Assembly: GCF_932294415.1 (NCBI RefSeq)
Contig: NC_065535.1
Location: 88,862,862-88,926,861, forward strand
DNA length: 64,000 nt
Reading direction: 5' to 3'
Source of the DNA: Quercus robur
Lineage: Eukaryota > Streptophyta > Magnoliopsida > Fagales > Fagaceae
Shown: piece after piece, positions 45,926-57,200 of the stretch
Layout: every line of letters begins with the position of its first letter
How positions within the stretch are numbered: position 1 is the stretch's first letter
The notes under the pieces: model-generated
Seen by the model: the letters and a program-made list of their open reading frames with translations, nothing else
Told to the model about the DNA's origin: nothing
The model's database searches: none
Made by a program: the position numbers and the translations under genes

Positions 45926-47142
45926 CTTGATCCTTCTGAAGATCAACAAAATCATTCCAAGTTTCCAACACACAAAAGAAAATCCCACAAAATCTCTCTT
46001 CAGACTCTCAGAGGTGCAGAACGGCTAACCCTCACCTCAACTCAAATCATAATAAAAAATTTCCACTTCCCCAAGCCATGGCCGATTACCCTCCCTCAGC
46101 CTCAAGAGACCCTCAACCCTCATCTCTTTCTCTTTTAAATAGATCTGATTTTTCTCTCTGTTCCACTTTTCTCTGCTCTCTAGTCTCAAGGGCTGATTCA
46201 AAATCTCTCTTTTATTTTGAAACACTTGGCTTCAATCCAACTCTCCAAGTCTCCAACGGACCAAACACCAAACCTTGCTGGTTCTCATCTTCACACGTAT
46301 CCCCTCTAAGCAGAGGATCGGAGTGTTGTCGCTGGTCTGTCGCACCAAGGGCACCGTCCGCCGCCTCTCAGCCTTCAAGCACGGCGACTGCGGTTTCGCT
46401 TTTCTCGTCAACAGGTTCGTGTCGCTCAAACAAATCTGTTCTTTCTCTTTTTTATTAGTTATTTAGATTCTTTAGTTCTGATTGTTTTTTAAAGCTTTTA
46501 AGATTATTTGATTACCTTATTGTATAAAGAATGGTGAGGATTTAACGAATAATACAGACACCAAACAAAGTTTGTAACTTTTTGAAGTAAAAAAATATTT
46601 GAGGTGACGGATTGTGATTAGTGCTCAAGCACCTCCTTTCCATGTAAGAACACTGTGATGTTGAGGAAGTTTGTTCAAAAACCATTGGCTATGTGTAACA
46701 AAAAAAAAAAAAAAAAAAAGGGGAGAACTAAAGACAATGAGAGTCTCAGATTACTTCAACTGAAGTTGTGTCTATGATCTGGTTTTTAAAAAAAAAAAAG
46801 ATTTTGGAAAATGTATTGGGCCTCTATGTTTTGAACAAGGACAATTTCTTTCAAATGCTTATAGTTATATCAGTTCTTAGTTTTGTCTTGACTCTTAAAC
46901 AATGCATACTTGCAATTTAAATAAAATCATGAAGTGCCATGTAATTTACCTTGATACAGAACACTGAGTGTTAAATGAAATCAGTACTAGTGAAGTAAAT
47001 TCTTATGCATAATGATATTTCTTATTTTACAAAGCTCCAATGTATGTGATTTGGCCCTTTAAGAGGTCAACTACAATGATCTTTCTTAGTATTAGTTTTT
47101 TTATGGTTGTTTGTTTATGCTTAAATTTGATGTCTTTAGGTC
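45926..47142 (+). other. inferred leader exon and 5' UTR intron of the inner hAT transposase
   Basis: A C-rich leader (about 45950-46414) ends CGTCAACAG|GTTCGT, a plausible donor at 46415. The intron would end GATGTCTTTAG at about 47139, four bases before the ATG. Short open frames in the leader show no known domain. Confidence 0.5.
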
Positions 47143-49463
47143 ATGGAACCCTCTATTGATGCCCCCCCTTCCCAAACAACACCCGCTGCCCAAGCTGGAC
47201 CTGCTGTCCAAGCTAAACCTGTTCCCACTCCAACAAATGCTGAGGCACTTCCACCTAGACCTAGTGATAAAACCAAAGTGAGTGAGATAGCTGCTGATTG
47301 TGGTAATAATAGGAAAAAGTCTACTGCTTAGGATCATTTTGAAAAAATAAAAATGAGTGAGGGTCAATTTAAGGTTGTTTGCCATTATTGCCAAAAAACT
47401 TACCGTGCTAATAGTAAGGGTCATGGTACTACTAATTTATTGAATCATACACCAAACTATGTTAAGAACCCTAATAGAGCTTCACTTAAAGGGCAACAAA
47501 CCTTAGCATTTGAACCCAAAATGAATGGGGAGGAAGGGTTTAAGCTTGTACCAACAGCCTTTACTGTTGAGGCTTCTAGGAAGGCACTCGTAGAAATGAT
47601 TATAATAGACGAGTTGCCTTTTAGGTTTGTTGAAGGGTATGGGTTTCAAAAATATTCAACAACCTTACAACCTAAGTTGCAAATTAGGGATATCCCATCT
47701 CGTCAAACTGTGGCTAGAGATGTGATTAGCATTTATGGTGTTGAGAGAGAGAAACTAAGGGAAGCCTTGAAAGGTCGTAAGGTGTGCCTTACTACGGATA
47801 CATGGACTAGTATTCAAAATCTGAATTATATGTCCCTCACAGGTCATTTTATTGATGATGATTGGAACTTGCATAAGAGAATTTTGAATTTTTGTCAAGT
47901 GGAAGACCATAGGGGGGAGACTATAGGTAGAAAGATTGAGATGTGTCTCCGTGAGTGGGGTGTTGATGGCATATTCACCTTGACAGTGGATAATGCTTCC
48001 TCTAATGGTACTACCATTAAATTTTTACAAACAGTAACTAAAGATTGGAAGGGGACTATTTTAGAACATGAGTTCTTGCACATGAGGTGTTGTGCACATA
48101 TCTTAAATCTGATTGTGGGAGATGGTATGAAAGAAATTGATGCGTCCATTGCTAGGGTGCGTGAAGCAGTGAGATATGTGAAGTCCTCACCAAATAGAAA
48201 TCAAACTTTTAGGAGTATTATGGAGAGATTAGGTATTGAATCCAAATGTTTACTAAGTCTTGATGTACCAACTAGGTGGAACTCTACCTATCTCATGTTA
48301 GATACTGTTGAAAAATTTGAGAAAGTGTTCCTAAGAATGGACTTTGAGGATGATAGCTATTCTTCATACTTTTTGAACAAGGAAAATAGTGGTGGTTTGG
48401 GATCTCCTTGTGGGGTTGATTTTCAAAATTGTAAGACATTTGTGGGTTTCTTGAAACTTTTTTACAATGCAACTAAAAAGTTCTCCGATTCTTTGTATGT
48501 GACTTCAAATACCTTCTTTGATGAGATGTTTGTGATTCAAGAAAATATTGCTCATTTAATTAAATCTCAAAATCATCTCTTGAAAAACATGGCAACTAAA
48601 ATGGAAGCTAAGTTTGAAAAGTACTGGGGGAAAGGGGATAAAATTAATAAGCTTTTGTATGTGGCTGTGGTGCTTGATCCAAGGAAGAAAATGAGGTTTT
48701 TGAAGTTTTCTTTTTCTGAAATTTATGGGGATGAAGTGGCTAATGAGATGGTTGACTTGGTGGGGAATTTCATGGCTAGGTTGTATGATGATTACTCTAG
48801 GGTTGATTCACCAAATGTGGTGCTACCAAGTGAGAATGAGAGGACACACATGGAAGGTGATACAGTTGGTTGTAGTGATCCGTATGCAATGGTTAATTCA
48901 CGATATGAGCGGTTTTTAGAGGTTGAGAAGTCTATAGGATGTAGCAATGAGATGGAAAAATATTTGGCTGAAAATTGTGAGAGTAGAAGGGATGTGAAAT
49001 TTGAGATTTTGGGGTGGTGGAAAGCCAATTCAGATAGGTACCCAGTGCTGTCCAAAATGGCTAGGGATGTGCTGGCTGTACCTATTTCTACGGTTGCTTC
49101 TGAATCGGCTTTTAGTACCGGAGGGCGCATACTTGATCCATTTCGAAGTTCACTCTCCCCTCTCATGGTTCAAAATCTTGTTTGTGCTCAAAACTGGCTG
49201 CAAGCCCATGTCCCAATTCTTTTCGCAAGTCAAAGGACGAGATGGAGGCCTTGAAGGATGAATTTCATGAATTAGGTAATATGTTTAACTTCCAATCTTC
49301 TTGTTTACTAAGTGTTATTAAATGTGTCATATACTTGAGCAAAATTTAATCTATTGTCTCAATTTTTTCTTTTCTAGTTTTAAATCAAGCAACAACAGCA
49401 GCAAGTTCTAGTTCCTGTTCAAACAAAGGTGGTACTCATACCACAGTCAATATTGATGAATGA
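47143..49463 (+). pseudogene. inner hAT transposase with BED finger, RNase H-like core and dimerisation domain; nearly complete
   Basis: ATG 47143 begins MEPSIDAPPSQTTP. TAG at 47329-47331 falls where related proteins have Trp before DHFEK. The frame then runs open to 49254. It shows CHYCQKTYRANSKGHGTTN and LNHTPN, where the last expected BED Cys reads Tyr; TTDTWTSIQ and FTLTVDNASSN (catalytic Asps); CCAHILNLIV; YVAVVLDPRKKM; and the dimerisation block PISTVASESAFSTGGRILDP followed by VCAQNWLQAHV. One base is missing near 49215, just before the end. An intron (49276-49377) leads to a last exon, LNQATTAASSSS to TGA 49461-49463. Full-length activity is unlikely, but only three lesions are seen, so the copy is fairly young. 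Confidence 0.88.
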
Positions 49464-50060
49464 TCACTGATTGGGTATGTTTCTGCCTTTATAATTTTTG
49501 TTCATATTGGTGTCCCTTTTGGTTATTCTGTAGCTGTTATTCTGTCTTTATATAGTATTGATAAATATTTTTCCCCTTGTATTGTAGGAGGATGGAAGGT
49601 CGCCTTTTGTATAGGAGGCGGTTTTTTTGGATATATTTTGAAGCTTTTTTGGACAGATGTGTAGCTTTTCTAATTATAATTATACATGAACTCTTGTCTT
49701 GCTTAGAGGAAGGAAAACTTAGCATCTGTGTAGGCTTTCCTCTCTATAAGTTATGGACATGTTAACTACAGAAAATAGAGTAGTTCTTTACTGCCTTAGG
49801 AAAGCTATTTTTTGGAAATACTTAATAATATTTCATAGTTGTAACTTATTATATATACTGCTGGGAACTGCCAACTGCCTACTGCTTTGGTAGTTTATTG
49901 CCTTGTGCAGTAACTGCCTTCTCTGTTGCCTCTATGGCTTTATATATCAAATTATGAAGATGATGTATTTTTAGTAGTGCTTGTAGCCTATGTGGTTCTG
50001 GAAATTTATTTGATGTGTGGAATGGTTGGTAGGTACTAGGTATGTTTTCACCTTGACAGA

Positions 50061-50309
50061 TTGATGAATGTGGAAACAAAATGGTACTGCCTAGGCCTTA
50101 AGGCTTAGGCAATTTGGAAAATATTTGTTATAAATTTATAATGTGTGGATGATGAAAAGGTGGTAACAAAAATGATAATTGTGTTTTATTGATGAATGTG
50201 GAAACAAAATGGTACTGCCCAGGCCTCAAGGCTTAGGCAATTTGGAAAATATTTGTTATAATGTGTGGATGATGAACAGGTGGTAACAAAATGATAATTG
50301 TGTATTTGT
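50061..50309 (+). repeat. 128-bp tandem duplication near the 3' end of the inner hAT
   Basis: TTGATGAATGTGGAAACAAA begins at 50061 and again at 50189. Both copies share GGCTTAGGCAATTTGG and AGGTGGTAACAAAA. Confidence 0.85.
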
Positions 50310-50771
50310 GTTTTTATCTATTTGATTAATGCCTAGGTTTTACATTCTATTGATATTTAACAGGTATCTAGATTTTACTTTGAATTCATACTCAATGAAG
50401 GCCCATTTTACATACTTTGAATTGATAATGTATTGATATTTTACATTCTGGGAAGTATGAGTTTGGAGTTTTGGACAAATTATAGTAGAGAGGAAGGCCC
50501 AATCTGATATGTTAAGATTCAAAAACTATTAATTCCTTGAAAAGCCCAATAATTTCGGCCAAAAGGCCCAAAAAAATTAAATTCAATAAAATTTACAGAA
50601 AAGGCCCAATAAGAGGTCCAACACGTTCAAACCAATGATCCGACCCGGCGGGTTTAACCTATATTTCAATTGATTGCGGGTCCTTTTTTCAGTGACCCGA
50701 CCCAATCGGGTCGAGTGCGGGTTGGGCCCAAACCCGGGCTGACTCGACCCGTGGACAGCCCTACTTACTTG

Positions 50772-52356
50772 TCATTTTATAGATGATGATTAGAAGCTAC
50801 ATAAAAGAATTTTGAATTTTTGTATTGTTAATAACCATAAGGGGAAAACCATTGGCAAAATGGTTGAATCTTGTTTAAAAGAGTGGAATATTAAGGGGAT
50901 TTTCACCTTGATAGTGGATAATGCTTCCTCAAATGACGTAGCCATTATTTACTTGAAAGAAGCTACTAATATGTGGATATGTACTGTTTTGGGGAATGAA
51001 TTTGTTCATGTGAGGTGTTATGCTCACATTCTGAATCTTATTGTGACCGATGGCTTAAAACATCATAATAAGTCAAGTGATAGGGTGCATCATGCGGTTA
51101 GATATGTGAAAACTTTTCCAAATTGGTTACAAACCTTCAAGAGGTGTGTGGAGAAAGTGAAAATAGAGTCAAAGGCTATTTTATGTTTGGATGTGGCCAC
51201 TAGATGTAACTCCACCTATAAAATGTTGGAAAAAGTTTGAACATGCATTCAAGCGGATGGAATATGAAGATCTTGATTATATTCTACACTTTCGGGATGG
51301 GGACTATGATAGGAGACCTCCAAATGAGGATGATTAGGAGACTTGTAGAAAATTTGTTAAGTTTTTAAAACTCTTTTATAATGCCACAAAGAGGTTTTCA
51401 GGTTCCTTGTATGTGACATCAAATGCTTTCTTTGATGAGATATATATGATTAAAAGAAAGATAGATCTCTTTTTTAGGAGTGAGGACCATTTTTTGTACT
51501 CCATGGCAAAAACAATGAAAGAGAAGTTTGACAAGTATTGGGGTCGAAAGAAGTTGGATTATTAGAATTATTGTTTATCAAATTTGTATGGGAAGAATGT
51601 TGCTAAGGTTATCACTAACCTTGTGCAACGTGTATTGGAATGCTTGTATAAGTATTATAATTCAACTCATTCATCATATGTGTCTATACAAAGTGTGAGT
51701 GAGATATCAAGATGGAAGGTGTTGGTGTTGGTGTTGGTGTTGGTGTTGGTGTTGGTGTTGATGTTGATGATGATGATAATGATGATGATGATCCAGACAG
51801 GCAAGGAAAACAACCTGTTGGATGTGTAGATGAGTTTGCAAAATACTTGATGGAGAATAGTGAAGGGGAAAATGACAAAACCTTTAATATACTGGCTTGG
51901 TGGAAGTATAATACTAATAAGTATAGTATACTATCTCAACTGGCACAAGATGTGTTGGTTGTACCTGTTTCTATTGTGGATTCTGAGTCGGCATTTAGTA
52001 CAGGAGGACATATACTAGACCCATTCTGTAGTTCACTTTCCCCTGAGATGGTACAATCTCTCATATGTACTCAAAATTGGCTTCAATCTTCAGTGCAAAT
52101 TTCGCTTTGACAAGCCATGGATGATGTTGAGCTATTTGAAGATTATGGAAAATGTAATGTTCTTAAAATTTATTAACTTGTGCTTTAACTAAAATTTAAT
52201 ATATCTTGTGTATTTAATATATCTTGTTAGTGCATTAAACAGAATTTAATATATATTATTGTTCTAAAATGTTTTGAAGCTATTTTAGAAGCGAAATTAG
52301 CTTCACCTTCAGCAGCATCACCTTCACCATCAAGCACTGTTACAAATCTTGACTAA
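50772..52356 (+). pseudogene. outer hAT transposase, central and C-terminal part
   Basis: It resumes the gene after the inner hAT with HFIDDD, TAG at 50791-50793 (Trp in the inner copy), LHKRILNFCIVNNHKG, then FTLIVDNASSN and VRCYAHILNLIV. A frameshift occurs near 51235 and TAG at about 51336. A GTTGGT repeat expanded in frame (51720-51765), coding for a VG run followed by Asp. The dimerisation domain is recognisable at 51880-52090 (FNILAWWKYNTNKYSILSQ, SESAFSTGGHILDPF, CTQNWLQ). A final exon near 52280-52356 (ASPSAASPSPSSTVTNLD) ends in TAA. It is clearly dead but is the same family as the inner copy. Confidence 0.85.
51716..51794 (+). repeat. in-frame (GTTGGT)n and (GATGAT)n microsatellite in the outer hAT
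   Basis: About eight GTTGGT-type units pass into GATGATGATG repeats. They translate to alternating Val-Gly followed by an Asp run in the frame used downstream. The inner hAT has no such tract. Confidence 0.8.
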
Positions 52357-52506
52357 TCTGCCTACATACATTGGTGAGTTTTGCTTCTGCCTAAATCTTT
52401 TGAATTGTGGTTTATCTTCTCAATCTTTTGAATTAACCATTGATGACATGCAAATACTGTTTGTTTGGACATTTTGCTTGTACTTCTTGATTAAAAGAAA
52501 AGTGAA

Positions 52507-54189
52507 GGCGTAAATGCACTTTTAGTCCCTATATTTTGGCTTTTTTCCATTTTAGTCCCTACATTTTATTTTTTCCACTTTTAGTCCCTAAAACCAATTT
52601 ACGCTTTCCGTTTTGGTCCTTTCCGTTAGCTCACTGCCGGAATTTGCTTAGGTGGCAGACGGACTATTAAAATAATAATAAAAAAATTTATTTTACTATT
52701 AAAAATGCCACGTCAGCTTATAAATTAAAAAAATTTATTTATTAATTTTAACTAAATAAAAAAAATTAAAAACAAATCATTTAAAAAAGAAATTAAATTA
52801 ATTAAATCTCAGAATTCAAACAATTAACACCACAACCAACCATGGTGTTCAACACAATCCCAAACCACAAAAGCCTATCCCTAACTCAGACCCAAACACC
52901 ACCACTCTCCATTCCCTCAAACTCTCTCTCCACCACCACACTCACATCCCAATCCACCACCTCCATCGGCTCTACCTCTCCCAATCCCACCCTCTCCCAT
53001 CTCAAAACGACGCCGTCCTCCTCTCCGGCCTTCGCGTGGTACTGGACGAACCAGTTCATTTCGGAAATCGTTTTCCACAACCGATTTGCGGTGGAATCGG
53101 CTACAGCGTTTTACATTCCGTTCTACGCTGGATTCGCGGTGGGGAAGTATCTGTGGTCGAATTCAAGTGAGGAGGAGCGCGATTGGGTTGGAGGTTGGGT
53201 GAAGAGAGAGAGATCGTAGATCTGGGTTTGCTTACCCAGATGAAAATCTCTAAAGATCTCTTTCTCAGACCAAAATCTCCCTCTCTCTTTCATCTTTCTA
53301 ATGCTCTAAAGTCTCTCTCTCAGATTGTGGATTTGTAAAAATCTCTAAATCTCTCTCTCGGATCAATGGTTGTGAAGTGGTGGTTGGTCTGGTGGTCAGT
53401 GAGGGTGGATCGTTGGATGGGTTTGATGTTGGTGTGGGTTGCAATGGCTTGATGGACTGATCGGTGACAGTGGAGGGGCTGAGGTCGACGGTGGTTTGGA
53501 TTTGGGTTTAAAGTGTATTTACCTCCAATCTCTCACAGATCAGTGGGTCTCTATTAGATCGATGGGTTTAAAATTTCTGGGTTTGTTTACAGGTTTCTCG
53601 AATTTGGGTTTGAAATTTATGGGTTTGATGTTTGTATGGAGGGTTTGATTTTTCATGTGATGTTCTGGGTTTGTTAGAGATTGAGGGTTGGGTTTATGTT
53701 CTTTGTGTTTTGAATCTTTGAAGGTCTTTGTATTTTGTAAATATGTGCCCTTTGATTTTATGTGTTCCGTGTTGGCATGTTCTTGATTTTTTTTTAATTT
53801 CCTCGGCAACCAAACATATTATTTGAGGAAGAACATGAACATGTTTTTCATAATGACTGGAAGAACATAATGTAAAGAATTTTTTTTTTAATTTAATTAA
53901 TTTAATTTCTTTTTTAAATGATTTGTTTTTAATTTATTTTAGTTAAAATTAATAAATAATTTTTTTTTTAATTTATAAGCTGACGTGGCATTTTTAATAG
54001 TAAAATAAAATTTTTTATTATTATTTTAATAATCCGTCTGCCACCTAAGCAAATTCCGGCAGTGAGCTAACGGAAAGGACCAAAACGGAAAGCGTAAATT
54101 GGTTTTAGGGACTAAAAGTGGAAAAAATAAAATGTAGGGACTAAAATGGAAAAAAGCCAAAATGTAGGGACTAAAAGTGCATTTACGCC
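52507..54189. mobile_element. Mutator-like element (Pack-MULE candidate) with about 300-bp terminal inverted repeats
   Basis: It is flanked by an exact 9-bp duplication AAAAGTGAA (52498-52506 and 54190-54198). Its terminal repeats are 52507-about 52807 and about 53890-54189. They start GGCGTAAATGCACTTTTAG and include GCCACGTCAGC and GGAATTTGCTTAGGTGGCAG in inverted orientation on the other side. A 9-bp duplication and long terminal repeats identify the Mutator superfamily. No MuDR-type transposase is present. The interior (52808-53889) is more GC-rich than anything around it and contains a gene-like open frame. Confidence 0.92.
52842..53219 (+). CDS. captured gene-like ORF in the Mutator-like element, unrecognised
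   Basis: A 125-residue frame runs from ATG 52842 (context CCAACCATGG, good for plants) to TAG 53217-53219. It is Ser/Thr/Pro-rich for about 75 residues, then reads AFAWYWTNQFISEIVFHNRF and FYIPFYAGFAVGKYLW, then an acidic/basic tail. I recognise no domain. Local GC content is far higher than in the terminal repeats and flanks, which is typical of host exons caught by Pack-MULEs. The rest of the interior (53220-53889) looks like leader or intron sequence with CTCTCTCT tracts and GGGTTTG repeats. Another frame through 52960-53160 is also open for some length, so the native frame is uncertain. Confidence 0.4.
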   Translation: MVFNTIPNHKSLSLTQTQTPPLSIPSNSLSTTTLTSQSTTSIGSTSPNPTLSHLKTTPSSSPAFAWYWTNQFISEIVFHNRFAVESATAFYIPFYAGFAVGKYLWSNSSEEERDWVGGWVKRERS

Positions 54190-54198
54190 AAAAGTGAA

Positions 54199-55274
54199 AG
54201 GAAAACCATAAAACGTTTGTTCTTGAAGCAATAGTTAAAATACTTAGAATAGTGCATTTTCTTCTATAAGCATTACCTCTATATTGTATACTCTATAAAT
54301 TGTTACCGGACTGGCACGTTCAAGTCAATAATAATATTACCATACATTCAATCCATAGTAGTAGATGTACTGTCTGAATTTGACACAGTTCTATTTGATG
54401 TTTTTTTTCCTTGCAAGGGAGCAAAAAAATCTAAGAAGTGATAAGTGTAGCATCTCAGATGAACACATAGCAAGAGCTCAAATACGCGAATACTCTTTTG
54501 TTTCCTTTGAAGGAAATTCATTCATCTTAGCTATTTTAATATGTTTAATGAATTTTGCATTTTCATTACAAATATTTAAATCTTGGAACTCTCAACTGTT
54601 AGCTTTTGTGACCTTATGGATACATGTCTCATACTTTGCTTTATACTATATTTTGCTTGTTATGATAACTTGGGGGTGCTGTAAACATCCTTTAGAAAGA
54701 AGGAAGAATTTGTTTTGAGTAGTGGAGTGGGTAATAATAGAACCTGTGCATTGGGCAATGAAGTTTATAGGAGGTTGAGCTAGTTCTATTTTGTGCTAAA
54801 CTAGGCAATTTGGTTAAGCCAGTTCAATTCAGTTTGTTGCTACAAAATGAACAACAGTTTTTGGAGCTACTAAGCTAGTGGGTTCAGGAAAATAAACATT
54901 AATTTGATGAAGACAACATTAATTGCAGATTTGGAGTCAAAGGCCTAATGTGGGCTCATGGCTTGCAAACACTCCTAGCACATTTGCAAGACTTCCCATA
55001 AAGCCCAAAATTGGTGAAGAAAAAGTTCTCTTTCACCCTCCAAGCCATAAGTCTCACACTTTCACTTGAATTTACACATGGATTTAGTATGGCACACAAA
55101 AAAGTGTCTGTCAACAGTTTTTAGTCTGTTAGATTTTTATTGGCATTCAATGAGCTAAGGAGGCTTTTAAGCTTAAAAATATTATTGGAGAATTCCTGAA
55201 AGCTGTTCTTGTTCAGCATCACATCCCTTGTTTCACTAAAAAAATTTCACATTTAAAGAAAAAAAAAAGGTCTA
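54199..55274. other. 3' part of the outer hAT after the Mutator-like insertion
   Basis: No gene is supported. One short frame (54365-54718) encodes hydrophobic residues but matches nothing I know and has no clear gene context. Non-coding 3' sequence of the outer hAT is the simplest reading. Confidence 0.45.
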
Positions 55275-55539
55275 ACCTGAGACCCGAAAAACCGACCCGA
55301 TTTTTCCTGGTCGGGTCGGGTTTCAGACAGCCCAACCCGATTTCTATCGGGTCGAGTTTTGGGTCACAGTAAACCCAATCCGACCCGACCCAATATCACT
55401 CCTAATTAGGAGGACACCACCACTCTAATCCTCGTAAGCAAATTTGTAACTTCATTCATGGCATATTTATAATTTATGTCATGAGTCATGTTGGTGTCTT
55501 TGGAAAACACTACAAAAAAATCGTCCTGTCCCAACGTTT

Positions 55540-56090
55540 TTTTCTAGGTGTTTTTACAAACCGCCGTAATAGATAAGCTTATACCAGCGCTTTCAAAACG
55601 CTGCCATAAGAGGCCTATAGCGGCGTTTTTCAAAAACGCTAGTATAGGAAGCCCAAAAGCACTGGGATAGGGTTACTGATTTCCCTTATAGGGAAAGAGC
55701 TATCCCAGCGCTTCCAAAAGCGCCAGGATAGGTCTTTCTCCATAAGGGAATGGAGGGACCTGTCCCAGCGCTTTTAAAAGCGCTGGGACAGGTCTCTCTG
55801 TTCCCTTATGAAAAGAGCCCTGTCCCAGCGCTTTTGGAAGCGCTGGGACAGGTCTCTCCGTTCCCTTATGAAAAGAGCCCTGTCCCAGTGCTTTTAGAAG
55901 CGCTGGGATAGCTCTTTCTCCATAAGGGCCTGTCCCAGCGCTTTTAAAAGTGCTGGGAGAGGTCTCTCCGTTCCCTTATGGAGAGAGGCCTATCCCAGCG
56001 CTTTTGTAAGCGCTAGAATAGGTTGAACCTATTCCAGCGCTCTAAAAGCGCTGGGATAGATCACCTAAAGCGCTGGGATAGGTCACCTAG
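55540..56090. repeat. left subterminal repeat array of the CACTA element
   Basis: About ten copies of a palindromic word of the form CCAGCGCTTTT..AAGCGCTGG, often followed by GACAGGTCTCTC or GATAGG, are spaced by TCCCTTATGGA-like linkers. Such arrays are where CACTA proteins bind. Confidence 0.85.
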
Positions 56091-56099
56091 GAAATGATT

Positions 56100-56880
56100 A
56101 AAATACCCCCAAAACCATAAAATGACCAAAAATTACAAAAATACCCTCCAAAGCCCAAAAAATGACCAAAATACTCTAAAAACCTAAAAATTACCAAAAT
56201 ATCCCCAAAACCCAAAAAATGACCAAAATACTATCGAAACCTAAAAATGACTAAAATACTCCCAAAACCCTAGAAAATGACCAAAATACCCCCCGAAACC
56301 TAAAAAAATGACCAAAATACCCCCAAAGCCCAAAAAATGACTAAAATACCCCAAAAACCTAAAAATTACCAAAATATCCCAAAAATGACAAAAATACCCT
56401 CGAAACCTAAAAATGACTAAAATACCTCCAGAACCCAAAAAAATAACTAAAATACCCCCAAAACCCAAAATATTGACAAAAATACCCCTGAAACCTTAAA
56501 AATGACCAAAAAAACCCCTGAAACTTATAAATATCACCTATAGGGATTTGCTAATTATCAAATGACCAAAATATCGCTAGAATACAAAAAAATGACCAAA
56601 ATACCTCCAAAACCTAAAAATTACCAACATACCCCAAAACCCTAAAAACATGGCCAAAATACCCCCAAAGTCCAAAAAATGACCAAAATACCCTCAAAAC
56701 CTTAAAATTAGCAAAATACCCCAAAAGCACAAAAAAAAATATCGAAATACCCCTGAAACCGATAAAATGACCAAAATACCACCAAAACCTAAAAATTACT
56801 AGAATACCCCTGACATCCAAAAAATGACTAAAATACCCCTTAAAAATAATAGATGACCAAAATACACCTGAAACTTAAAA
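56100..56880. repeat. degenerate minisatellite of AAAATGACCAAAATACCCC units
   Basis: Units of roughly 25-35 bp with the core ATGACCAAAATACCCC and CCTAAAAATTACC are repeated about 25 times with many small changes. Open frames across it on the minus strand simply spell GGILVIF/GYFGHF repeats. Confidence 0.85.
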
Positions 56881-57200
56881 TATATTAAATTAGTTTGAAG
56901 TATTAAATTAAATTAAATTTTGTTAAATTGAATTATTAAAAATATTTATATTAATTAATATAATTTATTTTATTAATTTGTACTGTTAAATTATATTTTA
57001 TTAATTTGAAGTATTATATTCAATCTTATTAATCAAGAAAATATTAAATATTACTATCTATAATTTTAAAATAAATTAATCAAGAAAATATTAAATATTA
57101 GTATTTATGTTAAATATTACTATTTATAAAATATTCATGTATTAAAGATTAAATATTACTATTTATGAAATATTCATTTATAAAATGTTCATAAACCTAA
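56881..57200. other. AT-rich linker inside the CACTA element
   Basis: Short TTAAATATTACTATTTAT-type words are repeated. No coding content was seen. Confidence 0.5.

Larger units (their letters stand above)
45406..50763 (+). mobile_element. inner BED-finger hAT transposon, complete ends
   Basis: It is flanked by an exact 8-bp duplication CTTACTTG (45398-45405 and 50764-50771). Inverted ends are TAGGGCTGTCCA at 45406 and TGGACAGCCCTA ending at 50763, with subterminal GGGTCGGGT/ACCCGAC arrays inside. The length is 5358 bp. It carries one transposase gene in the plus direction with a spliced leader. It inserted into the coding region of the related outer hAT, so the outer copy is older. Confidence 0.95.
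35884..55404 (+). mobile_element. outer hAT transposon, about 5.2 kb when nested insertions are removed
   Basis: It is flanked by an exact 8-bp duplication ATTAGGAG (35876-35883 and 55405-55412). The ends match as TAGGATTGAGCAAGG at the left and TAGGAGTGATATTGG reading in from the right. Both ends have subterminal GGGTCGGGTT-type arrays (35905-36010 and 55275-55400). It encloses an LTR element (37542-44752), a second hAT (45406-50763) and a Mutator-like element (52507-54189). Removing these leaves about 5.2 kb, close to the 5.36 kb of the inner hAT, to which its transposase is related. Confidence 0.9.

Noticed and set aside
45926-46466. Several overlapping short frames in the inner hAT leader
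   Set aside because: They are in the C-rich 5' UTR before a probable intron and match no domain.
53540-53809. Minus-strand frame rich in Lys and Asn in the Mutator-like element
   Set aside because: It reads through GGGTTTG-type repeats of the plus strand and has no family resemblance.
54365-54718. 117-residue hydrophobic frame
   Set aside because: Lies in the decayed 3' part of the outer hAT, has no family resemblance and no gene structure around it.
56241-56820. Minus-strand frames rich in GYFGHF repeats
   Set aside because: They are translations of the minisatellite in the CACTA element.
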